Source: Oreohelix idahoensis | Lineage: Eukaryota; Mollusca; Gastropoda; Stylommatophora; Oreohelicidae | Reading direction: 5' to 3' | Length of the DNA: 64,000 bases | Assembly: GCA_024509875.1 (NCBI GenBank) | Contig: JAMPIV010000584.1 | Location: 1,697,159 to 1,761,158, forward strand | Shown here: positions 1 to 11,520 of the stretch, one piece after another | Numbering within the stretch: the first letter of the stretch is position 1 | How the letters are laid out: each line of letters begins with the position of its first letter | Translations under genes and position numbers: made by a program | Notes under the pieces: generated by a model | Seen by the model: only the letters and a program-made list of their open reading frames with translations | Databases searched by the model: none | What the model was told of the DNA's origin: nothing

Positions 1-970
1 TTCGTATGTCCTTGCTCACAAATGGCCAAAAGAAAGCCGCAAGAACCCTCGACTTTGTACGGGAAAAACCCATATGTCCAGCACATTGCGAGTCATGAGC
101 ATGTTGCAATATTTGCAATCTCATGCTCTTAGGCACAAGAATTTGTGAATGAGTGGACGTAGTCGAGTCTTGTACTATACGTACAAGTACGCCGTTCTTC
201 ATAGAAATCCAAGACTTTCTATTAGTATTTTGATTAGGATCACCTTTTTTTGCTAGAATGAAGAATTTTTGTAAAGAAGGATCTTCTTCTTGCAATTTGA
301 TAAATGAGTCACGTGTAATAGTCAAGTGACTATCTTGGTCATTTACTTCATCATTATTAGTTAATGAAGTTTGAGGTGGATCCAGAGCATGTGCTCTTGT
401 GACCACCGCATTGGTAGCTTCAATGTTTTGCTCTTCCCAAACAGCGATCTGCTGTGGGGTACATTCCCTAACTCCGTGAATACGACCAATAATAAGGTCC
501 GCAATAGGGTTTGGAAGTAGACACGCGTGGACCTCTCCCGTGAAGAAAGGAGTAGCAATATGTATTATGGCAGTAGGATATTTTTCCAACGTGCCACCAA
601 ATGTGACACATTTGATGACCTTTCCTGTAGCACAGGATGGATCTACAAGAGATTGCCTAACGCCGACAGTAGTACATCCAGAATCAAACAACACCGAGAC
701 TGGATTACTATTTACAAGCCCCTTATGTAATATAAGAGAACCTCTCCCATCATGAGCAACATTAGCAGGAAGAGCAGGCAAAGGATGACCACAGCTTAGA
801 GTACTAACGGTCTTCGGATCAAATAAAGTACTGCATTGGATACATTTATTTGCCCTACCAAAATCAAAAGATGAGCATCCGATAGCATTATGGTCTTTAT
901 CACTATTAATCTGTTTATCTGCTCCCTGAGATTCTTGTTGAACAGAGTTTGTCTGTTGATATCTTTTCTC
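1..970 (-). CDS. G1 retrotransposon pol, partial (protease, start of integrase)
   Basis: This frame stays open for over 300 codons on the minus strand, from a stop near 971-973 to the window edge, where it is cut off. Reading 5' to 3' it has a CxxC...CGH cysteine/histidine motif, then an aspartic protease with the DSGCTTVG active-site signature (about 640-660). A linker follows, and then the integrase zinc-binding domain (HAHDSQCAGHMG, near 60-95). Protease would mature the polyprotein and integrase would insert the cDNA. Integrase directly after protease, with no RT between them, is the same layout as in G2 and G3, and sequence similarity is closer to G2. The frame differs from gag, with an overlap of only a few tens of nucleotides. 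Either an indel or a programmed frameshift could explain that. The identification is firm; the element's full extent is unknown. Confidence 0.85.
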
Positions 971-2421
971 TTATGTTGCGATCTACCGCGACCATTATTG
1001 CCTCTGCAATTATCATTAACGTCCCTACTGTAATTTTTATCCTGGTTTGAGTTCCAGTTTCCATAACTGTCATTACCATCTCTATGCTGTTGAGAACCTC
1101 TATTATCTTGGTATTGAGGTCTCTGCAAAAAATATTTCCCTCTATGCTGATTACCTTTGCAGAAATTTCTAAAGTTAACCGGAGTAGAATACCGTGTAGT
1201 ATTAGGATGTCTCCAGTTCTGGGAAGAAGAATCACCCTGGAATTGATTACTATGATTCTGGGCATAATTACGGTTACTCTTTTTATTGAAATTTTGCTGG
1301 CTACCCTGAAATTTACGCATAAAATTTGGGCCATAAGGTGCTGCCGAAGCAACTGGCAGACCTTCTTTCACCTTAGAGTTGCTAATGGTTATGTGCGGAT
1401 GCGCAGTAACATACTGGCTACCGTATACTTCCATTTCTTTTATGTTTTTAGGCTTACGCTCATGAAGAAAAGAAAGAAAAGCTTCATTAACAGAAGACAT
1501 GACCTTGTCTCTAAGTAGTAAGTCCACGAGGGCTTCAAATGTACTTTCTGTCTTAGACAACTCAATCCATCGTAAAAAAGTAAGACGTATGCTTGAGATG
1601 AATTCAGAGAATTCAACTCCAGTTTCTGGTAACATGTTTTTAAATTTAAGACGATATCCGTCCTCGTTAAGTTGGTACTTCTTTAACAATGCCGCCCTGA
1701 CAACCTCATAGTTGTTTTTGTCAGGCACATCTACCATACTCAACAAAGTCAAAGCATCACCTCTAAGTATCTTGGACAGATGATAAACATATAATGTTTT
1801 ATCTATATTATGCACATTACATGCACTTTCAAATCTATCTAGATAAAATGTTATATCATCGATTGAGGGATTAAATGCTGGTAGATTAAGCTTGAAATCC
1901 TTAGCATTAGTCTTATCTGACACCTTATTTGCATCATTAGCATTACCAGCGTTCAATAACTTTAACTTCTCTAACTCTAAAGCTATGAGTTTTTCTTCAT
2001 GCTCCATTTTTGCTTTTCTCTCATCAGCTTCTCTTTGTAACCTTCTTTCTTCAGCCTCAGCCTGTAACTTTCTTTCTTCAGCCTGAGCCTGTAACTTTTT
2101 TTCTTCAGCCTGAGCCTGTAACTTTTTTTCTTCAACCTCTATTTCAAGTCTCTTATTTTCAGCTTCTTTTTCAAGCCTCTTCTCCTGAGATTCTGCTTCT
2201 CTTTTTTGTTTTTCCATTTCCATTTGTAATCTTTTTTCATCTACCTGCATCTGCAGTTTTAAATTTTCAGCATCTATTCTCTTTTGTTCAGTTTGTTCTT
2301 TCATTTTCTTTTCCTCCGACTTCAATGCCTTGGCATATTGAACAGTCGCAAATTCTTCTAATTTATCACCAGTCTTCCCAAGGGCTTTACCCTGCTCAAT
2401 AAAGTACTCAAATGTAGACAT
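796..2421 (-). CDS. G1 retrotransposon gag
   Basis: A 541-codon frame encodes a Ty3/gypsy-type Gag, the structural capsid protein. The N-terminus starts MSTFEYFIEQGK and matches the gag starts of G2 and G3. Residues ~35-160 are an E/K/Q-rich helix built of a ~9-residue repeat (EEKKLQAQA type), predicted to be a coiled coil or single alpha-helix. Residues ~165-340 hold the capsid-like region (LPAFNPSIDDITFYLDRFE...), followed by a basic N/Q/R-rich tail that is probably nucleic-acid binding. No CCHC knuckle is visible. The last ~50 residues are read in a frame that no longer matches the relatives. The conserved CxxC...CGH segment continues in the pol frame, so the true gag-related part ends near 960-980. 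Confidence 0.85.
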   Translation of the reverse strand: MSTFEYFIEQGKALGKTGDKLEEFATVQYAKALKSEEKKMKEQTEQKRIDAENLKLQMQVDEKRLQMEMEKQKREAESQEKRLEKEAENKRLEIEVEEKKLQAQAEEKKLQAQAEERKLQAEAEERRLQREADERKAKMEHEEKLIALELEKLKLLNAGNANDANKVSDKTNAKDFKLNLPAFNPSIDDITFYLDRFESACNVHNIDKTLYVYHLSKILRGDALTLLSMVDVPDKNNYEVVRAALLKKYQLNEDGYRLKFKNMLPETGVEFSEFISSIRLTFLRWIELSKTESTFEALVDLLLRDKVMSSVNEAFLSFLHERKPKNIKEMEVYGSQYVTAHPHITISNSKVKEGLPVASAAPYGPNFMRKFQGSQQNFNKKSNRNYAQNHSNQFQGDSSSQNWRHPNTTRYSTPVNFRNFCKGNQHRGKYFLQRPQYQDNRGSQQHRDGNDSYGNWNSNQDKNYSRDVNDNCRGNNGRGRSQHKRKDINRQTLFNKNLREQINRLIVIKTIMLSDAHLLILVGQINVSNAVLYLIRRPLVL

Positions 2422-4133
2422 GATGTCTAAAATGTGAGTACAGAACCTGAAATAATTAATTATCTTATTTCAATCTTAATAGCAACAAGACTTAATAAAG
2501 TGCTTGTATAATCACTATGTTTAACCCAATCTCTGTGGGAAACAAGACTTGACACCAACTTGTATTATCAAATGTATAATAATATCACAAGTCACCTCTT
2601 AATTATCAGTGCACTACACAAATCAGTGCATAACCATCAGTTATTTATCATAACTGCACTACAATAGTGCATAAGCAAAAAACCACCAGTTAGTTATGAT
2701 AAGTGCACTATAGACCAATAGTGCATGAGCATATATGTAACAATAGAGAAAGCTAACTATGCAAGAACTATGCAAACAATAACAAGACAATGTAAACAAT
2801 AACAAAGGTCACCAACAATGTAAACAATAACAAAGATCAAAGTCAATGTAAACAACAACAAAGATCAGAGTCAATGTAAACAACAACAAAGATCAAAGTC
2901 AATGTAAACAATAACAAAGATCAGAGTCAATGTAAACAATAACAAAGATCAAACAATACGAAAACATTCGCATAAGTCAAATAAATAAACAGCGAAACTA
3001 AAAAGAAATATCACAAAGAATGTGATGACAAAATGCGAAGATATGACAAACAAATGACGCTACAGTGTATACACAAAAATTTACGTAAAGAACTGAATAA
3101 TAGAAAAGAGGAGACCTACAAATACAAACAAATGAAATCAAAACTAAAAACAGAAAGAAAGAGAGAAAAAAAAAATATACAAAAACGAAAATAAAGCACA
3201 ACTCGTCACAACTAAACAGATATAGCAACGATTGTCGCTAGCAAATTTCACAGTAGGAAATTCGCACAGTCCCTAACGAAAACGCTAACAGTAGAACCTC
3301 TGTGACGTGGTATCTTCTACTGAAAGACACCGCCCAACCGAGAAAACCCGCTGAAATATAAACATATAAATATACAAATACAAATAACATATAACATGTA
3401 ACAAACAGCAAAAAGTGTGAAAGAATTTAGAAGGCTCAGCTAGAACATAAGGGCACAGTTCACAAACAAAACAGGCCACTTAACTTCTATGTATCCACAA
3501 CGTCAGCACAGTTCAGAACAGGATGTGATCAGCATTCTTAGGACAATGATCCAACGTTGATCCATATCTGCTCTCGTAAACTGCCATGACGAAGGAAATG
3601 AGCTTCTAACAGGAAACAGCTTCTGAACTTGACCTTCTGAATTCTACAAATTGACTTGAGCACTTGACCTTCTGAATGTTATAAATTGCTCAAACCGGCA
3701 CTTGACCTTCTGAACCCGCAACAGTACGTCTGAGACCGGAACAGTTGTTACGGCACTTGTCCTTCTTCCTAACAGATCAGGAAAACTGCCAACTTGACGA
3801 GCAACGCCGGGTATTTTGAAACAATTTCCAACTTTCAGCAACGCCGGGTACTTTCAAAATCTTTCATCAAACATTGAGGTGATGAGTTGAAACTGTAATG
3901 TTGAAAGCTTGATGATGATGTCTGGGTTTGTTGACCCCCTTGATAGCTGGTATCAGAGTAAACCAACATATGGCCACCAAAAATGATAAAGGTGGATTTG
4001 AGCTGAAATGATAATGGTGCGCCAGAAAAATGCCAGGTACGTTAGCTCCGTTATAAGATTGACGACCACTTGCCACCCCTATCGACACCTGGTATTAAAG
4101 TGCAAGATGTAGGTGTCTTCTCTGATTTAGAAT
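2422..4133 (-). other. G1 leader region (between gag and presumed 5' LTR)
   Basis: No coding signal is visible. On the minus strand this lies upstream of G1 gag and is A/C-rich, with a 28-bp tandem array at 2785-2956. By analogy with G2 (leader 1.0 kb) and G3 (leader 1.3 kb) it should be the untranslated leader. A TG at about 4134 (minus-strand end ...CAGCAACA, like the G2 LTR end CGGCAACA) is a weak candidate LTR boundary. It cannot be proven because the other LTR is outside the window. Confidence 0.35.
2785..2956. repeat. 28-bp tandem repeat in G1 leader
   Basis: About six imperfect copies of a 28-bp unit (core gtcaatgtaaacaayaaca followed by aagatcara). Copies are directly adjacent with no spacers. 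The last four alternate between ...gatcaga and ...gatcaaa endings, which suggests duplication of a two-unit block. Confidence 0.85.
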
Positions 4134-5750
4134 GTTGCTGTGTGTGTTGCAGTAGAACAATTCACAGGGTACACCACAGGCAACATGACGTGTAGAGTCA
4201 TAGAAATGGTAACTTCGCTTTAGTTTTATACCATTTATTGCACGCCACAAAACAGTCATGATATTTATGTCATCACCAGCATAGTATAACGAATGCAGCA
4301 TTCAAAATCATATTAACTGATAGTCATGTAGGATTCAATACTCAATAGTTGTATTGTAAATAGATATCATAAAGTTCTGGTTCGTGAAGCTGTATAAATA
4401 ATATATATAACTTCTGCAACAGTGTCAGCTGCAGATCTTCAATGTTCATAGACAACAATAAATGCTCCCTTTCTGATGCTAGCAGATCAGATGTATACAA
4501 TAAGTCCGTTTACTGTCTGCACGTGAATAGCATACTGGGCATACAGGTCATACCGACCTTTATAACGTTTCTAAGTCTAACCATCTGACTTGGACGTGAT
4601 CTCTGATATAACGAATCCTGGAACACAGACAATAGTCTTGTTGGTCTAGAGCGACCCATATATATATATAACTAGTTCAGGTATAAAGATACCGGTGGCG
4701 AAAAACCTAGTCAAAGTACCTCTCCATTTTGAATCACACAGGCGAGCAAGGAGCGACAAAATGACGAACTTCTAGATGATAGCAAAAAGTTCGATACAAG
4801 AGGAATTACCTTTCTTCGGAAATCAACCACGAACATATGCCTCCAGGCAGGCTTGAATAATACTGGGAAATAGTCTAGTTAGCTAACTAACTCACAAAGA
4901 CAACGTATTTCCCTCAGAAAATCACAAGACGCAGGTTGCGTCCGCTCGCTACTCAGACCATTTCTAAACTCCCAGCTGGGCGGAACACACAGAACGAACT
5001 CCCAGTTTTTGACATGCGCAGAACTCATCTACACGAGTATCAATTCACACAAAGCAATTCTAAGAACATTCGAGCTAAAAGTCTTACACAGTCGCGCCTT
5101 TTATGGTCATGAACAGAAGCGTTAAGACAGGTTTCAGACATCTACAACAGTTGACTGATACTACCAAATAAGGAGATATGGTCACGCTTCGTTCAAGAAA
5201 TTATAGACCGAACGTGTCTCTATACAAGAGAAGGTAAACTCATAAAAAATTGTAGTCTCGATAACTCGGGTTATGTCCCTTTGACTGTAAAAACATAATA
5301 CACACTTCAGTCAAAAAGTGATCATACATACGAAAAATGATCATACAAAGACTTTGGAAAAAGTAATTATTTGTGCGTAACACCCGTGTAAAAAAAAAAA
5401 AAAACTCGAGATATTTCTTGTGTATGATATTCCTGTTCAACCCCAAATGGGTTATATATTATGAATATTTTGTGTTCTTTTGTATATAGCATATTACATT
5501 TGCTATGCGCCTAAGACACACAGATAGAAAGACCGTCATACATCGGGTCCCCATTTTTTAGGACGCTGTGCCCAGGGCTGCCCTATATAATTTTTTTATG
5601 CGCTACAGAGTACGCCAACTTGGTACTAAAATTTAGACAATACGTGACTTTAAAGCTGGTTTAGCAGCACCTAGATGAGCTTATTCTGAGTCGCTTGATA
5701 GAGAAAACAAACTACGTAAAACAAACTACAACTTTTATAAAAGGTGAATA
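4134..5750. other. No gene seen; possible G1 LTR
   Basis: No credible reading frame is visible. If the G1 LTR ends near 4134 it would occupy part of this stretch, but no terminal CTTAACA-type end could be placed with confidence. Short (AT) and A-runs are present (4664-4672, 5392-5404). Confidence 0.3.
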
Positions 5751-6240
5751 ACTTGTTGAAACCAATAAACTTCTCTTAAGTGATGGTCAAAGATCGGCAT
5801 ACACTGCTATTGTTAACCTAAATAGAAATGGAAAGGGTGGACTATTCTTTCCTGATGTGCCTTGCGGGACCGGATAAACATTTCTTATTAATTTGTTTCT
5901 ACTAAAATTCGGAAGAGCAATGACATGTATCTTGTAAGTGCATCATCTGGAATTGCATCACTATTATGGGAAGAAGCTCACTCAACCCTTAAACTATCCC
6001 TAAATGTTGCCCATTCAGAAATCCCCGATCTGTAACATCAGCAAGGACTCCAGTCAAGTTTGAGTTCTGAAATGCAGTCTTTGTGTCGAAGGAGTACTAT
6101 GTTACAAAAGATAGCTTTTGAAGCTCTTAGGTCGAACTCTGCAAGATGTATGGGAAACACTCGTCTAATGGATGGGGCTGTGGTAGTGGTTGCAAGTGAT
6201 TTTTATGCAAACATTACCACATAAACACCACAATCTAAAA
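5751..6240 (+). pseudogene. Helitron Pif1-type helicase remnant
   Basis: Translating in shifting frames recovers pieces of the SF1B (Pif1-like) helicase domain of Helitron Rep/Hel proteins. At about 5836-5885 there is a degenerate Walker A block (GGLFF...GTG*TFLI), with a stop codon where the Walker lysine should be. At about 5940-5990 a motif reads (A)SSGIAS...AHSTLKLSLN. At about 6115-6210 there is FEAL...GNTRLMDGAVVVVASDF, the motif II/III region. In an intact element this helicase would unwind DNA during rolling-circle transposition. Multiple stops and frameshifts make the copy dead. No Rep domain and no Helitron 3' hairpin-CTRR end was identified nearby. Confidence 0.7.
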
Positions 6241-8847
6241 CAAAACACTTGCCTCAGAGTATCACATCGTTGGAGACACTTTTAGGACATGGGACTGACC
6301 ATGGATATTGTAGCGTGAGGTTTTTATTGGCTCTAGGATCAGTATAGTACTGACAATTACAGAAATAGAATTTCTGCAGAAAATGGTGAAGTCCCAGTGT
6401 CTGAGAGAACTACTGGTATCACCACTTAGTTACGGCTGTGAATGATCTGATCTCGAAAAATTAGTAGAGAGGAGACAGTCATAAATTGCCACCCCCGCTG
6501 TGTAACTAACTGTGATATTAAAACAAGGAAACAGATTTTACTTAACAATGATAAAATTGACAAGTCGTTCAAATACAATTTCCTTATTATTTATTTAGTA
6601 TATACACTATCTGCTCTTGTGCTGAAGGGTGAATGTTGAAAAATGGAATGCAATGGATTTGTAAGTTTACATATGATTTACAAATATTTATATTTACATG
6701 TATATAGATATATATATATATATTTATATATTACAACTGTAGTGAAGTGAATCCGTATGACAACACGCTCAAATTCCCCGCTCAAAAACAAACTAGCTAT
6801 CGTATTTTTAAACCTATAAATAACTACAGTATTTGAAATTTTTCTGAGGGGCAAGTCAGATTTACCGCCAACAATTTATCTAGTGTATTTGAATTTTTAT
6901 AAGAAACAAGTAAAAAAGTTACCGCCAACCCCAAAAATTATCGAAGAGCATAGTACAAAAATTTTACAACCAATCAAATCGTTTCCATATTTTGTAGTGG
7001 TAAGACAATTTTGGTTGACGCGAAATAAATGACTATTTTGTGTTTTTGACCGAACGTAGATAATTTATTTCTTAATAACTAAAGATACTTAAAATGAAAG
7101 GGATATCTCAAATTATAGCGCTGATATTGCTTAACATATACACATAAAGATTCCCTCATAACAATTTTTTTATGGTAGTAGAAAATTAATTTAGTGAGAT
7201 TTTCACATCAGGGTAAGGCCCAATTTAATTACAAAAAAATTACCCACATTTGAATGCAAAGGAATAACTAAAGGAAAACTATATAGAACGATAGAGAAAA
7301 ATTGGCCGTTTAATTATCACTTTTGATAATTAAAATCGGTCTACATATAACTGAAATATAAAATGTTCAAATTTAGTCAGAGCATACAGACACGCTTAGA
7401 ATCGCATAAATACTAGAATCAAAAATTAACTTTTTGACTTCTCTCTGATTGGCCGGGTGTATTGCTATAAATAGTAACAAACTTTTGTAGTTTTTCGCCA
7501 TTGAAATCATAAAAATCACACTGAGCTGACGTATACAAAAAGACTGTAGACCAAGCCTTTGCCGGTTGGACTTGTAGCGCGGGCTTAGAACCCTTTTACA
7601 GCCAGTCAGCTCGAGTGTGTGTGAACTTATTTACCTGAGGGTAAGATTGATAATTTTATTTGCATACTTTGTTAAAGAATTGACCTGTAAAGTAAACAGG
7701 CTATGTGTGCCATATTTGTTCGAAAGTGTAACTGACGATGAGATGTGTTGGGTCACGCTGACCTACGTAGGAATGTGTGTAGTAGCAGACTTGTTCGACT
7801 TGAAAAATTGGTGTATAGTGTTTGCAAATTTACGACAGTGAGTGTTAAAAGCGATTTAATTTAGTATTTTCTTCTGGAGTGACACCCTGTTCATAGATCA
7901 TGTAATAAACATCTAGGGAAGGTTAGAATGAAGTAATCAACAGGTCACATGCTGTATTGTACTTGCCATGATTATTGTATGGAGGCCAAACTAGGACGAG
8001 GTACCCAAGCCTTGATGAACCCAGAGAAAGAGTTATGGCATGAAAACTGATGATAGACAACGGTATTCAAGGTCTTGTGCAACTTGTTAGCACAAATGCC
8101 TGACCATGGTAAGTTTTAATATTGTTAGGGGTGAATTAATTGAGGCAGATCTCTACAGGAAATGGATTGTCCTTCTATTCCAGGTTATATCACGAATTTA
8201 CCTCGTGGCTGCAATTTCTTGAGAAGAAGAGCGTGTGGGAGTTGAGAGCTCCATCTAAAGACTGGAGATAGACCCCATCTTCTCAGCCAGGAGTCACAGA
8301 GTTGGTGATCCTGACTACTATTCAAAGAACTGAAGCAGCAACATTCTGAAGATAAGTCCTTTAGAAAGGCAATGGCGATTCATCCAACCTCATTCACCCA
8401 ATAAAACTTAACCACTGTGGGATGATGAAAGTAGTAGACCTTGCAGTGTAAGACTGGTAGCAGTATAAATATTAAAAACAGTAACAGTACGTGTAGTCAT
8501 TCCAGTGACCCTTTAAAAGAAATGGAACAGAGTTTCAAAATTATTTATTTCATTATGTAAATAACCTTTCTTGAGTTTGATAATTCCTGACCCAAAAGAC
8601 AGGTTCAGGACAATTAAATTGTACAGAAACTTTCATACAGCCTTGCTTAATTAATTTTTATTAAGTTGAAGTTCTGTTTGAAATTAATCATTAAATAAAG
8701 TAAATACATTTCCCCTAAACCCATAGCTAAATCATTTGGGATCAGTAGAGGTAGTGGTTAGGGACTCAGAGATCATCATCACAACAACAGGTTTTCCAAT
8801 TATAGGAAACAAATTTTATATCAGCTGTGCTGTTAATTAAGTATATA
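6241..8847. other. No gene seen
   Basis: An AT-rich stretch without recognisable coding content. It has a short (TA)n run near 6708-6732. The reading frame at 7617-7841 (74 codons) has no recognisable motif. Part of the left side may still be Helitron debris. Confidence 0.5.
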
Positions 8848-8849
8848 TA

Positions 8850-10462
8850 CTACTCGTCAAAAGTCAAGGGCCACCCTATTATTTTCAATACACTTTTATA
8901 TAAGAGCATAGAATGATTAAATGAAGGAAGTTTTTAGTAAAAATGGGTGCAATATCTTCCTCTGACAGGCCTCTATGCACGTTAAGCATAAAAACAACTC
9001 ACCGACAACCATGGTGACCACGTGCAATTTTGTTTGCTGACCATAAATTCACATTTTTAATGTTTTTTTCAAACTTCCGTAGAACCAAACAGGTGAAGTA
9101 ATCGTGCTGATTGACATTCCACGTGCAATGGCGACTTTTCGTGAACAGAGTTCACTCTTAATTTGTTTTACAATCAGCAGACTTAGGGTAGTTTCATAAC
9201 TTGCAAAAACCATGCCACCGAGAAGAAGTCTTGACACCTTACAAAGAATGAGGGCTATAGCGTGGGTTGAAAGTGGTTTATCTGTCCGTGAGGTTGCTAG
9301 ACGGCTTGCAGTGTTACACTCTACTATCCAAAGAATTTTGGAGAGATTTCAGGCCACAAGAAGTGTGGAGGATCGCCACCGGCCAGGTCGCCCTAGATGC
9401 ACCAATAGACATGATGACCGGTACCTCTTGTTGTCAGCCCTGCGCCATCGAACAGTGACTTGTTTCACTCTAAGATGTCAACTGAGACAAACTGTAAACG
9501 TTAATGTCAGTCAAAGCACCGTTCGCAGACGTTTACATGAATTTGGACTGGCTGCTCAATGTCCTGCAGTCAGAATCCCTCTTACTCCTGCTCATCGCAG
9601 AGCCCGTGTTGCTTGGTGTCGCGAGCACATCCGATGGACAAGGCAACAATGGAGTCAAGTTCTCTTCACTGATGAATCTCGCTTCACTGTGTCATTCAGT
9701 AATTGCAGGAATCAAGTTTGGAGACGACCAGGAGAGCGATTTACTGATGACACAATTCGAGAGGTGGATCGTTATGGTAGGGGTTCTGTCATGGGCTGGA
9801 GAGCCTTCTACAGACACGGCAGGACCCCACTCTACATCATCCAAGGCAACTTGACCGGCCTAAGATTCCAGAACGAAATCTTGAGACCAATTGTTCAGCC
9901 TGCTCTGGAGGCCATAGGTGGTAATGCCATCCTCCAAGATGATAACGCTCGACCCCATCGAGCTCGTGTGGTGAATGAATTTATTCAGCAACATGGGGTC
10001 ATCAGGATGGCGTGGCCAGCTCATTCACCTGACCTTTCTCCGATTGAGCCCCTCTGGGATGTCCTTGGTCGAAGATTGTCAACAAATCACCCCCTGCCAA
10101 TGGATGTTGCACAGCTGACTTCATTTCTGCTTCAGGAATGGCAAGCTGTTCCTCAAGATACTCTTCGGACCGTTGTGGACTCGATGCGTCTACGCTGTCT
10201 TGAATGCCTTGCTGCAAACGGTGGTCATACCCGATTTTGAAATGTCTATTTGTCCAATATCTATTGTGTGACTTTTGAAAAGGTGGGTGACACACTTCAC
10301 AGCTTCATTGCGTTTGAATGTGTGTTTCCATTTCTTTACGTGACATGTCAATTTGATATTCAATAAATGCCGTTTTGACTGATACCAATTACGTTTATAT
10401 CAGATTTGTTTTATGGTTTCAACCAAGGTTTTTCTAAGTGGCCCTTGACTTTTGACGAGTAG
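8850..10462 (+). mobile_element. Complete Tc1-family DNA transposon
   Basis: A 1613-bp element with 25-bp perfect terminal inverted repeats. The left begins ctactcgtcaaaagtcaagg at 8850 and the right is its exact complement ending at 10462. TA dinucleotides flank it at 8848-8849 and 10463-10464, the expected Tc1/mariner target duplication. The TIR identity extends outward into a TATATA context at both ends. Length and single intron-less transposase are typical of Tc1. A polyadenylation signal AATAAA lies at 10362-10367, after the coding region. Perfect TIRs and an intact frame suggest recent mobility. Confidence 0.95.
9212..10240 (+). CDS. Tc1-family transposase
   Basis: An intact 342-codon frame, the usual Tc1 length. 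Residues ~5-55 form the first helix-turn-helix (MRAIAWVESGLSVREVARRL), followed by a GRPR AT-hook-like motif (RHRPGRPR, ~58-65) and a second HTH. The DDE catalytic triad is visible: D in LFTDESRF (~155), D in LQDDNARPH (~245), and E in SPDLSPIEPLWD. The second and third residues are spaced by exactly 34 (DD34E). The protein would bind the TIRs and cut and paste the element into TA sites in the nucleus. The start at 9212 is the first in-frame ATG and gives the canonical N-terminus. No stop, frameshift or missing catalytic residue is seen. Confidence 0.95.
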   Translation: MPPRRSLDTLQRMRAIAWVESGLSVREVARRLAVLHSTIQRILERFQATRSVEDRHRPGRPRCTNRHDDRYLLLSALRHRTVTCFTLRCQLRQTVNVNVSQSTVRRRLHEFGLAAQCPAVRIPLTPAHRRARVAWCREHIRWTRQQWSQVLFTDESRFTVSFSNCRNQVWRRPGERFTDDTIREVDRYGRGSVMGWRAFYRHGRTPLYIIQGNLTGLRFQNEILRPIVQPALEAIGGNAILQDDNARPHRARVVNEFIQQHGVIRMAWPAHSPDLSPIEPLWDVLGRRLSTNHPLPMDVAQLTSFLLQEWQAVPQDTLRTVVDSMRLRCLECLAANGGHTRF

Positions 10463-10948
10463 TATATATAAAATTTATCAGCTATGCTGTTATTTTTGTC
10501 TCTTGCTATGCTACTCAGTTTTTCGTCCTTGACAGTTAAATGCTCACAATTGCTGACAGAAATGGGACTAATGTGTACTCATCTCTCAAAAGGTCTGTCC
10601 TTCTTAGTTTGATTCACACAACACCTTCTGATGATCGTTTCGTTAGCCCACCCAAGACTGAGGTGGACTAAAGATGTAGCTCCTGTGCAATCACTGTGCT
10701 CTTGCGAAGTTCCAGGCAGCTGGATTGACTGGACATATGACCTCAGGTTGGATGACACGAATAAAGCCTGTAACAAGTAAAAATAGGGGCTAATTTCTGT
10801 CATCAAGCCCACCTATTTCTAGTGTATATGAGATGAGCGTGTGTCTCAGGTGTCTGCATGTAGGATGAATGACAACATGGCTAAGTATGAGTTAGCAATA
10901 GCGAGACAAGACAGGTGTCTACTTGCAAAACATTCTTTCTGATAAATT

Positions 10949-11100
10949 AATACATGGATACATCCAATAATATAAATTCAGTACATGAATACATCCAATA
11001 ATATAAATTCAATACGTGAATACATCCAATAATATAAATTCAATACATGAATACATCCAATAATATGTATTCAATACATGAATACATTCAATAATATGTA
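10949..11100. repeat. 31-bp tandem repeat
   Basis: Five adjacent copies of a 31-bp unit (core gaatacatccaataatata followed by aattcaatacat). Copies diverge toward the right, where aaattc becomes gtattc. Confidence 0.85.
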
Positions 11101-11212
11101 CACCTAGGTGTGATACAACCATCTCCTTCCCCCTATAATATACCAGGTCCTCTCTGACAAGTGCTATACTGGCTGGTAACATATATCCTAACAATATTGT
11201 TGTGTTCTGATG

Positions 11213-11520
11213 ATAGGAGTATATGAGACGAGGACTGTTTGGTTATATTTCAGGTTGGAGTAATAGGAGACAATAGATAGGAGTTATACGAGACAATAGA
11301 TTGAAGTTATATGAGACAATAGGTTGAAGTTGTATGAGTCCTAACAAGGACTGTTTTGGTTATATTTTAGGTTGGAGTTATCTGAGACAACAGATTGTGT
11401 CCCAACAAGGACTGTTTCTGTTATATTTCAGTTTGGAGTTATCTGAGACAATAGACTGAAGTTATGTGAGACAATAGATTGAGTCCTAACAAGGACTGTT
11501 TTGGTTATATTTCAGGTGGT
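11213..11520. repeat. Complex minisatellite-like repeat
   Basis: Two motifs recur several times: caaggactgttttggttata (three to four times) and gagttatctgagacaatag with variants. They interleave irregularly, giving a degenerate higher-order tandem structure. Confidence 0.7.

Noticed and set aside
2785..2956. 28-bp direct repeats that could be mistaken for a CRISPR array
   Set aside because: Units are adjacent without spacers and lie in a eukaryotic retrotransposon leader.
3950..3965. tggtatcagagt resembling a primer-binding site
   Set aside because: It is on the plus strand while G1 is on the minus strand, and it is not adjacent to a demonstrable LTR end.
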